Positions 38,774 through 48,905 of a stretch of 64,000 nt of DNA are shown piece by piece (position 1 is the stretch's first letter; the number at the start of each line of letters is the position of its first letter). Source of the stretch: Sodalis glossinidius str. 'morsitans' (lineage in GTDB: Bacteria; Pseudomonadota; Gammaproteobacteria; Enterobacterales; Enterobacteriaceae); NCBI RefSeq assembly GCF_000010085.1, contig NC_007712.1, forward strand, positions 248,001 to 312,000, in the 5' to 3' direction. The position numbers and the translations under genes were made by a program. The notes under the pieces were generated by a model. It was not told the origin of the DNA, did not search any database, and worked only from the letters and a program-made list of their open reading frames with translations.

Positions 38774-39706
38774 TTACCCTCCGCTGTCCTGACGGAAGGT
38801 CTGGTACATTTCCGTCACCCTGTTGAAATAGTCGGTCAAATAGTTAATGCACACTTGTACTTTGAGCGGCAACTTATCACGCGTCGTATAGACTGCGTAG
38901 ACAGGCCGTGGATCGGAGTGATAACGGCTGAATAATATCTCGACATTGCCGCGTCTTATCTCGTCCAAAACCCACATGATTGGCACATAACAAATGCCTG
39001 CGCCGGCGATAAGCCAGCGAATCAGAGTCTGGGAGTCGTTGGTGACAAAGCGATCGGCCGGTGACAGATGCAGCGTACTCCCTTCCGGCGTCATAAGCTC
39101 AAACTCGCTGTCGGGACGCACGTCATACTCCAGCCAAGAGAAATTGGCTATATCGCCGGGTTTTTCCGGCGTGCACCACTGTGCCAGATAGCTTTTGGCG
39201 GCGCACACCACCATCGGCATAATTCCCACCCGGCGCGAAAACAGTCCGGAATCCTGCAGCGTGTCCACCCGGACCACCAGATCCAGGCCGTCGGCGATAA
39301 GGTCCGGCGCCGGAATGCCGGTCACCAGATTGACCGACAGGCCGGGATACTCCTTCAGCATTGTGGCGGTTATCGAGGCCAGGACATTATGGGCCAGCAT
39401 CGACGAGCTACCGATGCGCAAAGTACCGATAGGAGTATTGTTAAAGGCGAACAATTGCTCGTACACCTCTTTGAATTCCTGCAACATCCGCCGACAACCC
39501 TGATAGTAAATCTTGCCGGCTTCGGTAAGACCGATGCTGCGGGTACTGTGGTTGAGCAGCTTAACCTGCAATTCATTTTCCAGTTTCGCCACGGTCTGAC
39601 TGACGGATGAGATGCTCATTTGCAGTCGGCGGGCGGCGCTGGTAAACGAATTGGCCTCCACCACCGGGCGAAGATTAGCATGCGTTTTAGTCTCTCCATT
39701 ATTCAC
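38774..39706 (-). CDS. aaeR: AaeR, LysR-type regulator of aromatic-acid efflux, 5' end altered by a one-base loss
   Basis: LysR-family protein. The helix-turn-helix (SFTSAARRLQMSISSVSQTVAKLE) and effector domain (TPIGTLRIGSSSMLAHNVL; VNLVTGIPAPDLIADGLDLV) are continuous to 38774. The normal N-terminus MERLKRMLIFAR (ATG 39699) is in a different frame: a G is missing in the CCCGG-GTGG run near 39663. An upstream ATG (39706) happens to supply the downstream frame as MNNGETKTHANLRPVVEANSF. A product with a novel first 14 residues could be made, but I cannot tell whether it is. Its divergent targets aaeXAB are all broken, so it probably has no remaining role. Confidence 0.8.
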   Translation of the reverse strand: MNNGETKTHANLRPVVEANSFTSAARRLQMSISSVSQTVAKLENELQVKLLNHSTRSIGLTEAGKIYYQGCRRMLQEFKEVYEQLFAFNNTPIGTLRIGSSSMLAHNVLASITATMLKEYPGLSVNLVTGIPAPDLIADGLDLVVRVDTLQDSGLFSRRVGIMPMVVCAAKSYLAQWCTPEKPGDIANFSWLEYDVRPDSEFELMTPEGSTLHLSPADRFVTNDSQTLIRWLIAGAGICYVPIMWVLDEIRRGNVEILFSRYHSDPRPVYAVYTTRDKLPLKVQVCINYLTDYFNRVTEMYQTFRQDSGG

Positions 39707-40031
39707 TCTGGCTTAAAAGGGATTTATATCACGTTATGTTGAAACCGCTGGAATGTACAGGATAATATAGCAGCGTTGGTTCAGTGTATTGCGCCTATCA
39801 GCCTGTAATTATCCATTAGTTTATTAGCTTTTAATAAATAGTAACAATTTAAACGGACTGGACACGATCGGCTTACCGCCGCCTCTTCCGGAAAGCGTCT
39901 TCATTTCCCCCGACGGGGTTCTATACTCATCCTGAGCGCGACCGGGGGATGACGGTCTTTTGCCGTGAAAATTATGCCAGGGCGGCGCAGGGCACTTAGG
40001 AACCTGCACGGTTACAGTCAAAGGAAAACGT
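39707..40031. promoter_or_regulatory. Divergent aaeR-aaeX intergenic region
   Basis: 325 bases separating aaeR (minus) from aaeX (plus). AaeR binds here in E. coli. AT-rich in the aaeR-proximal half; the other half contains GGTTCTATACTCATCC, a possible -10 area. No precise operator could be fixed. Confidence 0.45.
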
Positions 40032-40222
40032 ATGAGTTTGCTTCCGGTCATGGTGATTTTCGGCCTGTCCTTTCCACCGGTATTATTCGAGATGATTCTC
40101 TCGCTGGCGTTGTTTTTTGCGCTGCGCAGGTTTTTGTTGCCCAGCGGAATCTATGATTTTGTCTGGCACCCGGCCTTATTCAATACCGCGCTGTATTGCT
40201 GTGTTTTTTATTTGATTTCCTG
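40032..40222 (+). pseudogene. aaeX: aaeX, small membrane protein, 3' end lost by fusion to aaeA
   Basis: Reads MSLLPVMVIFGLSFPPVLFE and continues through YDFVWHPALFNTALYCC to FYLIS, matching AaeX (67 residues) up to about residue 63. The last codons and the stop are missing. The sequence passes directly into aaeA in a different frame, so the frame reads on to 40373 as nonsense. Part of the p-hydroxybenzoate efflux operon. A deletion joined the two genes. Confidence 0.85.
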
Positions 40223-41104
40223 TCACTCTGGTGCTGATTGCCGCTATCGCTATTTTCCGTGCCTGGTCCTTTTATACCGAATCGCCCTGGACGCGGGACG
40301 CCAAATTCACCGCCGATGTGGTGGCCATTGCGCCGGACGTCAACGGCCAGCTCAGCGCCGTGCCTATTCGTGATAATCAACCGGTAAAAAAGGCGATTTG
40401 TTGTTGGTCGTCGATAAGCCGCGGTATCAGGAAGCGCTGGCGCAAGCGGACGTGAGTTACTATCAGGCGCTGGAGGAGGAGAAAAAACGCGAAGCGTCGC
40501 GGCAGCGCAGCCTCGGAACCAATGCCATGTCCCAGGAACAAATCGATCAGGCCAGCAACGATTTTTCGACCGTCAGCCATCAACTGGCCAAAGCCATCGC
40601 GGTGCGGAATCTGGCCAGGCTGGATCTGGCGCGCACCGAGGTGCGGGCACCGGCGGACGGTTGGGTCACCAATCTGAATGTACACGCCGGCGAGTTCATC
40701 ACCCGCGGCTCGGTAGCGGTTGCTTTGGTGAAAAAAACACCTTCTATTTGCTGGCCTATATGGAAGAGACCAAGCTGGAAAGGGTGCGGCCGGGCTATCG
40801 TGTGGAAATCATGCCGCTTGGCAGTAACCGCATCCTCACCGGTACCGTCGACAGTATCGCCTCCGGGGTCAACAACAGCAGCAGTGCGGTGGACAGTAAA
40901 GGCCTCGCCAGCGTGGATTCCAATCTGGAATGGGTGCGCCTGGCGCAGCGGGTCCCGGTAAAAATTCTGCTTGATAAGCAGCAAGGCGATCTCTACCCGG
41001 CAGGGACGATCGCGACGGTGGTCATTACCGGCCGGCGCGACGGCCAGCCCGGGCGAGTGTCTCCTTTGATGCAGCTGATTCACCGCCTGAGCGAGTTCGG
41101 TTAA
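40223..41104 (+). pseudogene. aaeA: aaeA, membrane-fusion subunit of the aromatic-acid efflux pump, disrupted
   Basis: HlyD-family periplasmic adaptor. The first 15 or so residues are deleted; TLVLIAAIAIFRAWSFYTESPW remains of the membrane anchor. Frame breaks occur near 40390 (after RDNQPVKK) and near 40730 (before NTFYLLAYMEETKLE). In between are the barrel and hairpin blocks DVVAIAPDVNGQL and VRAPADGWVTNLNVHAGEFI. The C-terminus HRLSEFG ends at 41104. With AaeB it exported p-hydroxybenzoate. Three separate lesions. Confidence 0.92.
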
Positions 41105-41118
41105 CCGGTGGCCCGCTA

Positions 41119-42974
41119 ATGCTGCAACCTCTCTTTTTCCACTGGCGCTTCGCTTGCAAGCTGACGTTTGCCATTCTGTTGGCGTTGGTACTCGGTTTTC
41201 ATTTTCAGCTGCAAACGCCGCGCTGGTCGGTTCTCACCGCAGCCATCGTTACCGCCGGCCCGGCCTTTGCCGCCGGCGCCATCCGCCACCGCGGTATGTT
41301 GAGAATTATCGGTACGTTTATCGGCTGCTTGGGTGCGCTGGTGATTATTATTTTGACCATCCGCGCGCCGGTGGTGATGCTATTATTGAGCTGCATCTGG
41401 GCCGGTCTGTGCATGTGGATTTACTCGCTGGTGAAAGTGGAGAACTCGTATGCCTTCGGCCTGGCGGGCTACACCACACTGATTATTATCGTCGGCATTC
41501 AAAGCTTCCCGCAGATGGAACCGCAGTTCGCCGTGGAACGCGTTAGCGAAATTGTTCTGGGCATTGTTTGCGCCATTTTGGCCGATATCCTCTTTTCACA
41601 CCGTTCCATCAAGCGCGATATCGCTCATGCGCTGTATAAGCTGTTGATTGACCATTATCGCCTGCTGCAACTGTGTGTGAGCAACGCGCCGAAAGAAGAG
41701 ATGGATAATGCCTGGGGCGCGCTGGTGAAAGCTACCAATGCCTTATCGGGCATGCGCAGCAACTTGATGATGGAATAGGCCCACTGGTAGGCCAGCAATC
41801 AGCGGCTTATCGCCATCAATACCCTGTCGCTCACGCTGATTACCCAGGCGTGCGAAACGCTGTTGATCCTGCAAAATCATCCCGACTATGTAAAGTCTCA
41901 TCTCCTGTTGCTACTGAGCGAGCCGGCTGATACGGTGGGTGCAATTCATCGCCGGATGAAGCTGATGCGTCAGGTGATCGCCGCCACGCCAACGCGGGAT
42001 ACACCGCAAACTCTTTATACTTGGGTGGGTAGCGCGACGCGCTACCTGCTGCTGATGAAGGGAGTGAAGACCAACGCACGGATAAGCGGCGTTGAGGCGT
42101 CGGTACTTGCCACTCAACAAGAGGTGAGCGCCCCCTCCCACGAAGGGCGGCATGCGGATGATCAACGGCTTGCGTACCGGTATCGCCACTGCGCTCGGCT
42201 GCCAACCCGCTTCTGGTGGCGAAAGATTTTGTGATCGGCATGTCGGCGGCGCTGCCCACCGGCGCGCTGTATTACATGTTGATCATGCCCTCGACCCAGC
42301 AGAGCTTGTTATTGCTCTGTATTGCCCTGGGCATTTTGGCTTTCATCATCGGTATCGAAGTCCCAAAACGGCGTCTCGGGACGCTAGGCACCCTGGCAGG
42401 CACTATCAATGTTCTGGTGCTGTCGAACCCGATGTCCTTCAATATCAGCACCTTTCTCGACAGCGCCATCGGCCAGCTTATCGGTTGTGTTCTGGCGATG
42501 TTGGTCATTTTACTGATTCGCGACGCCACGAAGCAGCGCGCGGGACGTATCCTGCTCAACCGCTTTGTCTATGGTGCGGTTTCGGCAATGTCCACCAATA
42601 AGACGCGACGGCGGGTCAATCACTTGCCGTTGCTGTATCAGCAGCTGTTTCACCTGATGGCGATCTTTCCCGGAGATGTGGCCAAATATCGCCTGGCGCT
42701 GCTGCTGATTGTGGCGCATCAGCGGCTACGCAGAGCGGATATCCCGGTCAATGAGGATTTGTCGGCCTGGCACCGTCAGATTCGTGCGATTGCCGATCAG
42801 GTCCTGGTCTCGCGCTCCGATCCGCGCCGCAGCCGTAAATTCGATCAACTGCTCGAAGAGATGCGCGTTTACCGGCATAAGCTGGAGGTGTATCAGGTCG
42901 CACCGGACATCATCGCCTAGGTAGAGCGCCTGACCGATATTCTCCGGCGCTACCGCCACGCCCTGAGCGGTTAA
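41119..42974 (+). pseudogene. aaeB: aaeB, aromatic-acid efflux transporter, interrupted
   Basis: Aromatic acid exporter family (PF04632). The N-terminal membrane domain reads MLQPLFFHWRFACKLTFAIL and TLIIIVGIQSFPQM. A TAG at 41776 followed by another stop ends the first piece (SNLMME). The middle (41860-42170) is readable but frameshifted around 42150-42210. The second membrane domain (KDFVIGMSAALPTGALYYM) is open from 42216. A TAG at 42918 precedes the last residues (RYRHALSG, TAA 42972-42974). The overall span of about 620 codons is slightly shorter than E. coli AaeB (655). Confidence 0.92.
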
Positions 42975-43181
42975 CGCGGCGCTGGTATCCGCGGACAGGG
43001 TGTTATCCTCGCGACCGTGCGGGATAGGGCGACAACGAGTCCCACTACTCATGCAGGTAGCACCAGCGCCGCTGGCTCATTTCCTCCTGCCGCACCCGCG
43101 CGAACCCGGCGCCGGCAACTATACTGATAGCTAACAGCGTTTTTCTCCCCGGCAGGGACCTCTTTTCATCGCGAGGACACC

Positions 43182-44596
43182 ATGACAGATCACGCAACGC
43201 TTCAGGCGCATACTTTGTTCCATACCGGCTATTTTATCAATGGCCAATGGCATACGTCCTACACCACCTTTGATGTGGAAAATCCGGCCACCGGCGAAGT
43301 CCTTGCCCGGGTTGCCAAAGCGGGCAAAACAGAAACCGATGCGGCCATTGCCATTGCCATTGCCGCGGCGGCCTTTCCAGCCTGGCACGCCAAAACCGCG
43401 AAAGAGCGTTCAGAGGTGCTCTACCGCTGGTATCAGCCCATCATGGAGAATCAACCCTATCTGGCGAAACTGATGAGCGCCGAGCAGGGCAAGCCTGTCA
43501 AGGAAGCCGCCGGCGAAGTAGCGTATGCCGCCAGCTTTATTCAGTGGTTTGCCGAACAGGCCAAGCGGGTCAACGGCGAAATCATTCCGCCCGCCAAAGC
43601 CCACTCGCGCATATTCGCCACCCGCGAGCCGGTAGGCGTAGTCGCGGCTATTACCCCCTGGAACTTCCCGATGGCGATGCTTACCCGCAAGCTCGGCCCG
43701 GCACTGGCAGCAGGTTGTACGGCGCTGGCGCAGCAGGCCGGCGTGCCGAACGGGGTTCTCAACGGGGTTGCTGGCGATACACATGCGATTAGCGATGCCA
43801 TTATGGCCAGCAGCACCGTGCGTAAGGTGACGCTCACCGGGTCGACCGACGTCGGCAAAACGCTCATGCGCAATGTGGCCGATACCATGAAAAAAATCTC
43901 CATGGAGCTGGGCGGTAATGCCCCGTATATTGTGTTTGACGAAGCTGATATTACAGCCGCAGTGGCCGGCGCCATGGCCAACAAATTTCGTAATGCGGGG
44001 CAGGTGTGCGTCAGTGTCAACCGTTTCTTTATTCAGGACGGCGTCTACGATCGATTCGTTACGCAGCTGGCGCAGGAAGTGGAAAAACTGACCGTGGGCA
44101 ATGGCGCCTAGGACGGAGTGGTAGTCGGGCCGCTCATTAATCGCGCCGGGGTGGAAAAAGCCTAGGAACATGTGAATGATGCGCTGGCGAAGGGTGTGCG
44201 CGTGTGATAACGGGCGGTAAACGCCACCCGCTGGGCGGCAATTTTTTCCAGCCCACGGTGCTGGCCGAGGTGACCGACGACATGCAGCTGGCGCGCGAGG
44301 AGACCTTTGGCCCGGTTGCCGCCTGCTTCCGTTTTATCGACGAAGAAGAGGTGATCCGGCGTGCCAATGACACCCCCTATGGTTTGGCCGCTTACTTTTA
44401 CACCCGGGATCTGGCGCGGGTGTTTCGCGTGGCGGCGACGCTTGAGAGCGGCATGGTGGGCATTAATGAATGCGCGGTGTCTACCGAGCTTGGGCCGTTT
44501 GGCGGCGTAAAAGAGTCTGGCTTGGGGCGAGAAGGATCGGTGCTGGGCATGGAAGATTATTTGGAAGTCAAAACTCTGCACATCGGCGGACTCTGA
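43182..44596 (+). pseudogene. gabD: gabD-like succinate-semialdehyde dehydrogenase, disrupted
   Basis: NAD(P)-dependent aldehyde dehydrogenase. Starts MTDHATLQAHTLFHTGYFIN. The substrate helix VVAAITPWNFPMAM and the catalytic Glu motif MELGGNAPYIV are present, as is the catalytic Cys segment GQVCVSVNRF. About 19 residues (the VIIKPANETPLSALAL-type cofactor strand) are missing after AAGCTA (about 43722). Stops occur at 44109 and 44162, and a frameshift near 44205 precedes VITGGKRHPLGGNFFQPTVL. It ends LEVKTLHIGGL. The 200 bases before it (42975-43180) hold no gene. Confidence 0.92.
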
Positions 44597-44684
44597 GGGT
44601 GCCGGTGTCCGCCCACCCTTGCCGGCGGACACCGCCTATGCGCCCGTACGGGGAGAGAATAACCGGCTTAGCGGAGAGCGCCTT

Positions 44685-44873
44685 ATGGAGAAAGTATCCT
44701 TCGATTTTAATCACATAGCCGATCTTCCGGCTTTTTATCGCCAATTCGCCATTAGCGAGCCTTATGATGCCAATCTTGACGGCCTATGGCGGACGGTAAT
44801 GAGCCATTTGCCGTTGCCGGTGGCAATTGAGTTTCTGCATCTCAATGTGCTGACAGACGGCAGCTGCGCCTGA
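44685..44873 (+). pseudogene. yhcO: yhcO-like barstar-family protein, truncated
   Basis: MEKVSFDFNHIADLPAFYRQ from the ATG at 44685, then LDGLWRTVMSHLPLPVAIEFLHL, the barstar-fold signature of YhcO (90 residues in E. coli). It stops after 62 residues following a switch to unrelated sequence (TDGSCA). YhcO sits next to aaeB in E. coli, so position supports the call. The C-terminal third is missing. Confidence 0.75.
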
Positions 44874-44890
44874 CGCCAAGGGACGCGGCG

Positions 44891-45439
44891 TTAGTCCGCC
44901 TCGGACAGGGTGTGCAAGTATTGGTAAAGTTGGCGCGCGGTTTTTGGCGGTTTTTTGGCCGCCTTCTCTTTCTGGGCATTGCGTACCAGCGCCCGTAACT
45001 GCTGGCGGTCGGCCTGCGGATAATGTTCTAGCACTTGTGCAATGGCGTCGTCGCCCTGCGCAAGCAGCTTGTCGCGTAGTATTTCAAGCTTATGAAACAA
45101 GGTGATCTGCTGGTTATGGCGATTCTTCAGTTTATCCAGCGCCTGCTGGATAGGCTCCGGATCCCGGGCGCGCAGCATCTTCCCGATAAGCTGAATTTGC
45201 CGGCGCTGCCCTTCGCGCTTGATGCGCTGCGCCAGCGCGATGGCGCAGCGCAGGTCATCGTCCAGCGGGATTTTTTCCAGCGCATTTTTACCGAGTGACA
45301 CCAGCTCAACGCCTAACTGTTTTAGCGTCTCGGCGTCGCGTTTGATTTCACTCTTGCTGACCCAGATTATTTCATCTTGCTCATCGTCCTGCTGCTGCAA
45401 AGACTGTGGGTCCTGCCACTCTTCCGGCTGTTTATTCAT
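44891..45439 (-). CDS. yjgA: YjgA (DarP), 50S ribosome-assembly factor
   Basis: 182 residues from MNKQPEEWQDPQSLQQQDDE; E. coli YjgA has 183. All-helical, highly charged: IWVSKSEIKRDAETLKQLG, AIALAQRIKREGQRRQIQ and a C-terminal RALVRNAQKEKAAKK. It binds late 50S precursors near the peptidyl-transferase centre. No lesions. It lies back to back with pmbA, as in E. coli, with a 400-base gap in between. Confidence 0.95.
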   Translation of the reverse strand: MNKQPEEWQDPQSLQQQDDEQDEIIWVSKSEIKRDAETLKQLGVELVSLGKNALEKIPLDDDLRCAIALAQRIKREGQRRQIQLIGKMLRARDPEPIQQALDKLKNRHNQQITLFHKLEILRDKLLAQGDDAIAQVLEHYPQADRQQLRALVRNAQKEKAAKKPPKTARQLYQYLHTLSEAD

Positions 45440-45841
45440 AGGTGTTCCTCAAAAAGAGGCTCATCCTAGCAGGTTGCCTCGGATTCTCAACGGCATTATT
45501 TCACCGTGCGACGTTTAAACGCCAATTTTCTCTGCCTGTTACCGCACGATGTCAAGGCCGCCCATAAGCGCCGGATGAGCCCGACTGCGAGGGTCAGGAG
45601 CGCCGTCACGGCGAAGGACGAGCGGCGAGCGCGAGCCTAATCCGCGCATTGAGGGTGGTTTGCCGGCGGTCTCCGCCTGCCGTTCTTCCTTCGCGCACAC
45701 AGTGCCAAATGCAGTACGGACTGTTAGACTGAAGGCATGATGCAAAGCGGTATCAGATTGGCTGACCGCATAATTTGATTTTGCCGGGCGTGCGGCGAGA
45801 TTCCCTCTAGCGGATAATGCTCTATGAATAATAGCGGAACT
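45440..45841. other. GC-rich gap between yjgA and pmbA
   Basis: About 400 bases without a credible gene. It should contain the divergent promoters of yjgA and pmbA. The middle part (45540-45700) is very GC-rich with short inverted repeats (GCGCCGTCACGGCG) and reads like decayed coding sequence, but I could not match it to anything. Confidence 0.35.
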
Positions 45842-47177
45842 ATGAATTTAGTCACCCAGGTCGCCCAGTAACGCACACTTTTGGAAAACGCGGTCGCTCA
45901 GGCGCTGGAGCGCGCCGGTTCGGACGGGGCGGAAGTGGCGGTGACCAAAACGACCGGTATCGGCATTAGCACCCGCTATGGCGAGGTGGAGAATGTCGAA
46001 TTCAACAGCGATGGCGCTCTGGGGATTACCGTTTATTATCAGCAGCGCAAAGGCAGCGCTTCCTCCACTGATCTCAGTCAGGATGCTATTGCCCGCACCG
46101 TCGTCGTCGCGCTGGACATTGCTCGTTACACTTCACCTGATCCCGCCTCCGGGCCGGCGGAAAAAACGCTGCTGGCGTTCGAGGCGCAGGATCTGGATTT
46201 ATTCCACCCCGCCGAGCTGGACGCCGAACGCGGGATTGCCCTGGCCGCCGAGGCCGAACAGACGGCCCTTAAAAGCGATAAGCGTATTACCCATACCGAA
46301 GGGGGCAGCTTCAACAGCCATTTCAGCACCCGTGTGTTCGGCAATAGTCACGGCATGTTGCAAAGCTACAGCAGCAGACGTCACTCTCTCTCCTGTAGCG
46401 TCATCGCCGAAAGCGGCGGCGATATGGAGCGCAATTATGCCTATACCCTTGGCCGCGCCTTCGGCGATTTGCGCTCGCCGCAGTGGGTGGGTGAGGAGTG
46501 CGCGCGCCGCACGCTGGCGCACCTTAATCCACGTAAACTGCCGACCATGGAGGCGCCGGTACTGTTTGCCGCCGAAGTTGCCACCGAATTGTTTGGCCAT
46601 CTCGTCGGGGCCATCAGCGGCGGTAATGTGTATCGTAAGTCGACTTTCCTGCTCGATTCGCTTGGTAAGGCCATTTTGCCCGATTGGCTCTCCATTCAGA
46701 AGTGACCTCATCTGCGCAAAGGACTGGCCTCGTCGCCATTTGACAGTGAAGGGGTGAGAACCAGCGATCGTGCCATCGTGCAGGACGGCGTGCTCAACAC
46801 CTGGTTGCTCGGCAGTTACGCGGCGCGCAAGCTCGGCCTTGAGAGCACGGGACATGCCGGCGGTATACACAATTGTCGGATAACACATCAGGTGATCGAT
46901 TTCGCCGGCCTGTTAAAACAGATGGGGCGCGGATTGGTCGTGACGGAACTGATGGGGCAGGGGAGTCAGCGCCATCACCGGCGATTATTCCCGTGGCGCC
47001 GCCGGTTTCTGGGTGGAAAACGGCGAAATTCAATACCCGGTCAGAGAGATAACCATCGCCGGCAACCTGAAAGAGATGCTGCGCAATATCGTCAGCATCG
47101 GCAGCGATACCGAGACCCGCAGCAATATCCAATGCGGTTCAGTGCTGCTGTCGGCGATGAAAATCGCCGGTCAATGA
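45842..47177 (+). pseudogene. pmbA: pmbA (tldE), partner of TldD, with early nonsense codon and frameshifts
   Basis: Non-catalytic subunit of the TldD/TldE protease, required for microcin B17 maturation. MNLVTQVAQ from 45842 is followed by TAA at 45869. The long open piece carries ALGITVYYQQRKGSASSTDL, EGGSFNSHFSTRVFGNS and LSCSVIAESGGDMERNYAY. A TGA at 46703 precedes KGLASSPFDSEGVRT, and one more frameshift lies near 46965 before GDYSRGAAGFWVENGE. The end is SAMKIAGQ, TGA 47177. The full span equals the normal 446-450 residues, so no large deletion has yet occurred. Confidence 0.92.
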
Positions 47178-47367
47178 CGCAAGCTTTGTGCCATGCTCAA
47201 CCTTGTTGGCCGGTGAGAATAATCATGCTTCGATGACTGAATTGTCGGTCAACGATGAGATTTTTACTCGCAGACGAAGATCGCCGGCCAATGATACCGA
47301 TAATTGGCTTCGGCCTACCATCACCTGTTAATAACGGATACTCACCATGATCCTTGTCGCCACCGGT

Positions 47368-47754
47368 ATGAGAAGGTTATTCCTCGCGGTGTTGCCGCTT
47401 CTGGCCGTTTCGTTCGTCACCGCGGCGACGGCGCGGGAGCTGAGCGAAGATATGGATATGATTGCCGCCAATTACAGCGCGGTCCTTCACACCGATAATC
47501 CGGCCACTCTGAAACAGGCGCTGGCGGATATGTACGCTGCGGCCGCGGATGCTCGCGACGCGACCCCGCCGAAACTACGCGGGCAAGCGCCGGAAAGCCC
47601 GCAAATGCAGGACTATCGGCGGGGTATCGATACGTTGCTTGGACAAATTGAGCAGGCGCAGGCAAAGGTGGAGAAAGGCGATATAGAGGGCGCGAAACAG
47701 GTCGCGGGCCAGTTCAAGCAGACCCGCGATGAGAATCATGCCAAGTTTCGCTAA
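47368..47754 (+). CDS. cybC: Cytochrome b562, periplasmic
   Basis: 128 residues from the ATG at 47368, the same as E. coli CybC; the ATG at 47347 adds seven residues before a normal signal peptide and is less likely. Signal peptide MRRLFLAVLPLLAVSFVTA, mature four-helix bundle. Axial heme ligands are a Met in SEDMDMI (helix 1) and a His in RDENHAKFR (last helix). Further landmarks are ATPPKLRGQAPESPQMQDYR and the VGQ-like LLGQIEQA. Electron-transfer role not established in the family. Intact, downstream of the broken pmbA as in E. coli. Confidence 0.93.
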   Translation: MRRLFLAVLPLLAVSFVTAATARELSEDMDMIAANYSAVLHTDNPATLKQALADMYAAAADARDATPPKLRGQAPESPQMQDYRRGIDTLLGQIEQAQAKVEKGDIEGAKQVAGQFKQTRDENHAKFR

Positions 47755-47769
47755 ATTGGGCCCGTCACG

Positions 47770-48460
47770 TTATTCCCGGTTTTGCTGATAAACCGACAGG
47801 TGCGTCCATTGCGTCCATACTGCACTCAGCAGCGGAACGGGCAGGCCGGCGTGGTTGGCACGGGCTTTCAGATCACCGATGATCTGATCGGCCTCCACGG
47901 CGTTACCGGCTATCAAATCCCGATAAAGGGAAGAGGTCATGGGCGACCCCTGTTGGCTCAGCAGGTCGGTGGTTTCCGCGATGACATCATCACGCCGCCG
48001 GTAGCCGCCGGCCTCTGCGATCGACACCACCTCCGCCACCAGCGCGCGCGAAGGCTGGCCCGCCGGGCGCCGCCGCGACCTGGCCGATGGTGCCGCGCAT
48101 CAGGCAGGTGATGCCGCCCAGGCTCGATAACAGTATCCACTTTTCCCATAGCGCGGTGGTAATTGACGGGATGGCGCAGGCGTCAAAACCGGCGTTGCCC
48201 AGGGGCCGCGTCGACGCGCGCCAGCCGTTCCGTACGCCTATCATCCAGCTCGCCATAACAGAGCTGATGCAGCTCGTCCATTGCCGCCGCCAGCGAGAAG
48301 GCTTTTACCGATAACAGGATCAGATCATAATGACTAGTGAGGCTGCCGGCTTCCACCAGCGCTGGCTGCAGCGTCACATTGCCGCTGGGGCTTAAGATAT
48401 GCAGGCCGTTCTGCCGCAGCGTTTGCGCCCGCTGCCGGCGCCTACCACTAATATGCGCAT
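47770..48460 (-). pseudogene. panE/apbA-type ketopantoate reductase family, deleted and frameshifted
   Basis: The ATG at 48460 gives MRILVVGAGS, the start of the NADP-binding motif, then about 30 residues are missing before QTLRQNGLHILSPSG. LILLSVKAF, the family's coenzyme strand, follows. The frame slips near 48215 and the C-terminal domain (KWILLSSLGGITCLMRGTIGQ; SSLYRDLIAGNAVEADQIIG) is spread over two frames to 47770. The TSSLYRDL-GN-VE motif is diagnostic of PanE-like proteins. Several paralogues exist in enterobacteria, so I do not call it panE itself. Confidence 0.82.
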
Positions 48461-48568
48461 TGCCCTCACCTTATCCAGCCGAAAAGAGGCGACCCGCCGC
48501 CAAATTTTTCATTGCCATTAATTGCTAACATAAAGCGATCGCGCGCGTATCGCAACCGAGGGCGAAAT

Positions 48569-48599
48569 GCCCTGACCCGCGCCGCGGTCGCGTCAGGGC
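48569..48599. terminator. GC-rich hairpin between two remnants
   Basis: GCCCTGAC pairs with GTCAGGGC across a GC-rich loop. No T run. Lies between the panE-like and GH15 remnants. Confidence 0.4.
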
Positions 48600-48620
48600 T
48601 GCCACAGCGGATCTTTACCG

Positions 48621-48905
48621 TCAAGTTTTGCGATCGAGGAAGAAGGCGGCGCTTATCAGCGCCAGATGCGTTAGCGCCTGCGGCGTATTACCTAGCGCGT
48701 AGCCGCGTCGGTTAAACTCTTCGGCGATATAGCGCCTTACCAGACCATCATGCACCAGATGGGCGCGGATGGCGTCCAGGGTTGCCAAACAGTCGGGATC
48801 GGTGGCGCTGACAAAGCGGAACAGCGGCATCAGCAACATCGATGTGTCCAAATCTTTGCCGTGGCGGGTGGTGGCACGGGCTTTGTCCCAGCGGTCGTAG
48901 GGCAT
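48621..48905 (-). pseudogene. GH15 (glucoamylase/trehalase-type) C-terminal remnant
   Basis: Reads YDRWDKARATTRHGKDLDTS, then LLMPLFRFVSATDP, LDAIRAHLVHDGLVRRY, and after an internal loss EEFNRRGYALGNTPQALTHL and ALISAA. The GKDLDTSMLLMP, DGLVRRY and GN-PQA-HLALI blocks are typical of bacterial GH15 enzymes of about 600 residues; the catalytic middle is missing. Its left-hand partner is the gldA remnant, fused at about 48905 by deletion. Confidence 0.7.

Noticed and set aside
43410..44171. Minus-strand frame of 253 codons within gabD
   Set aside because: Antisense shadow of a GC-rich aldehyde-dehydrogenase gene; composition and lack of motifs argue against a gene.
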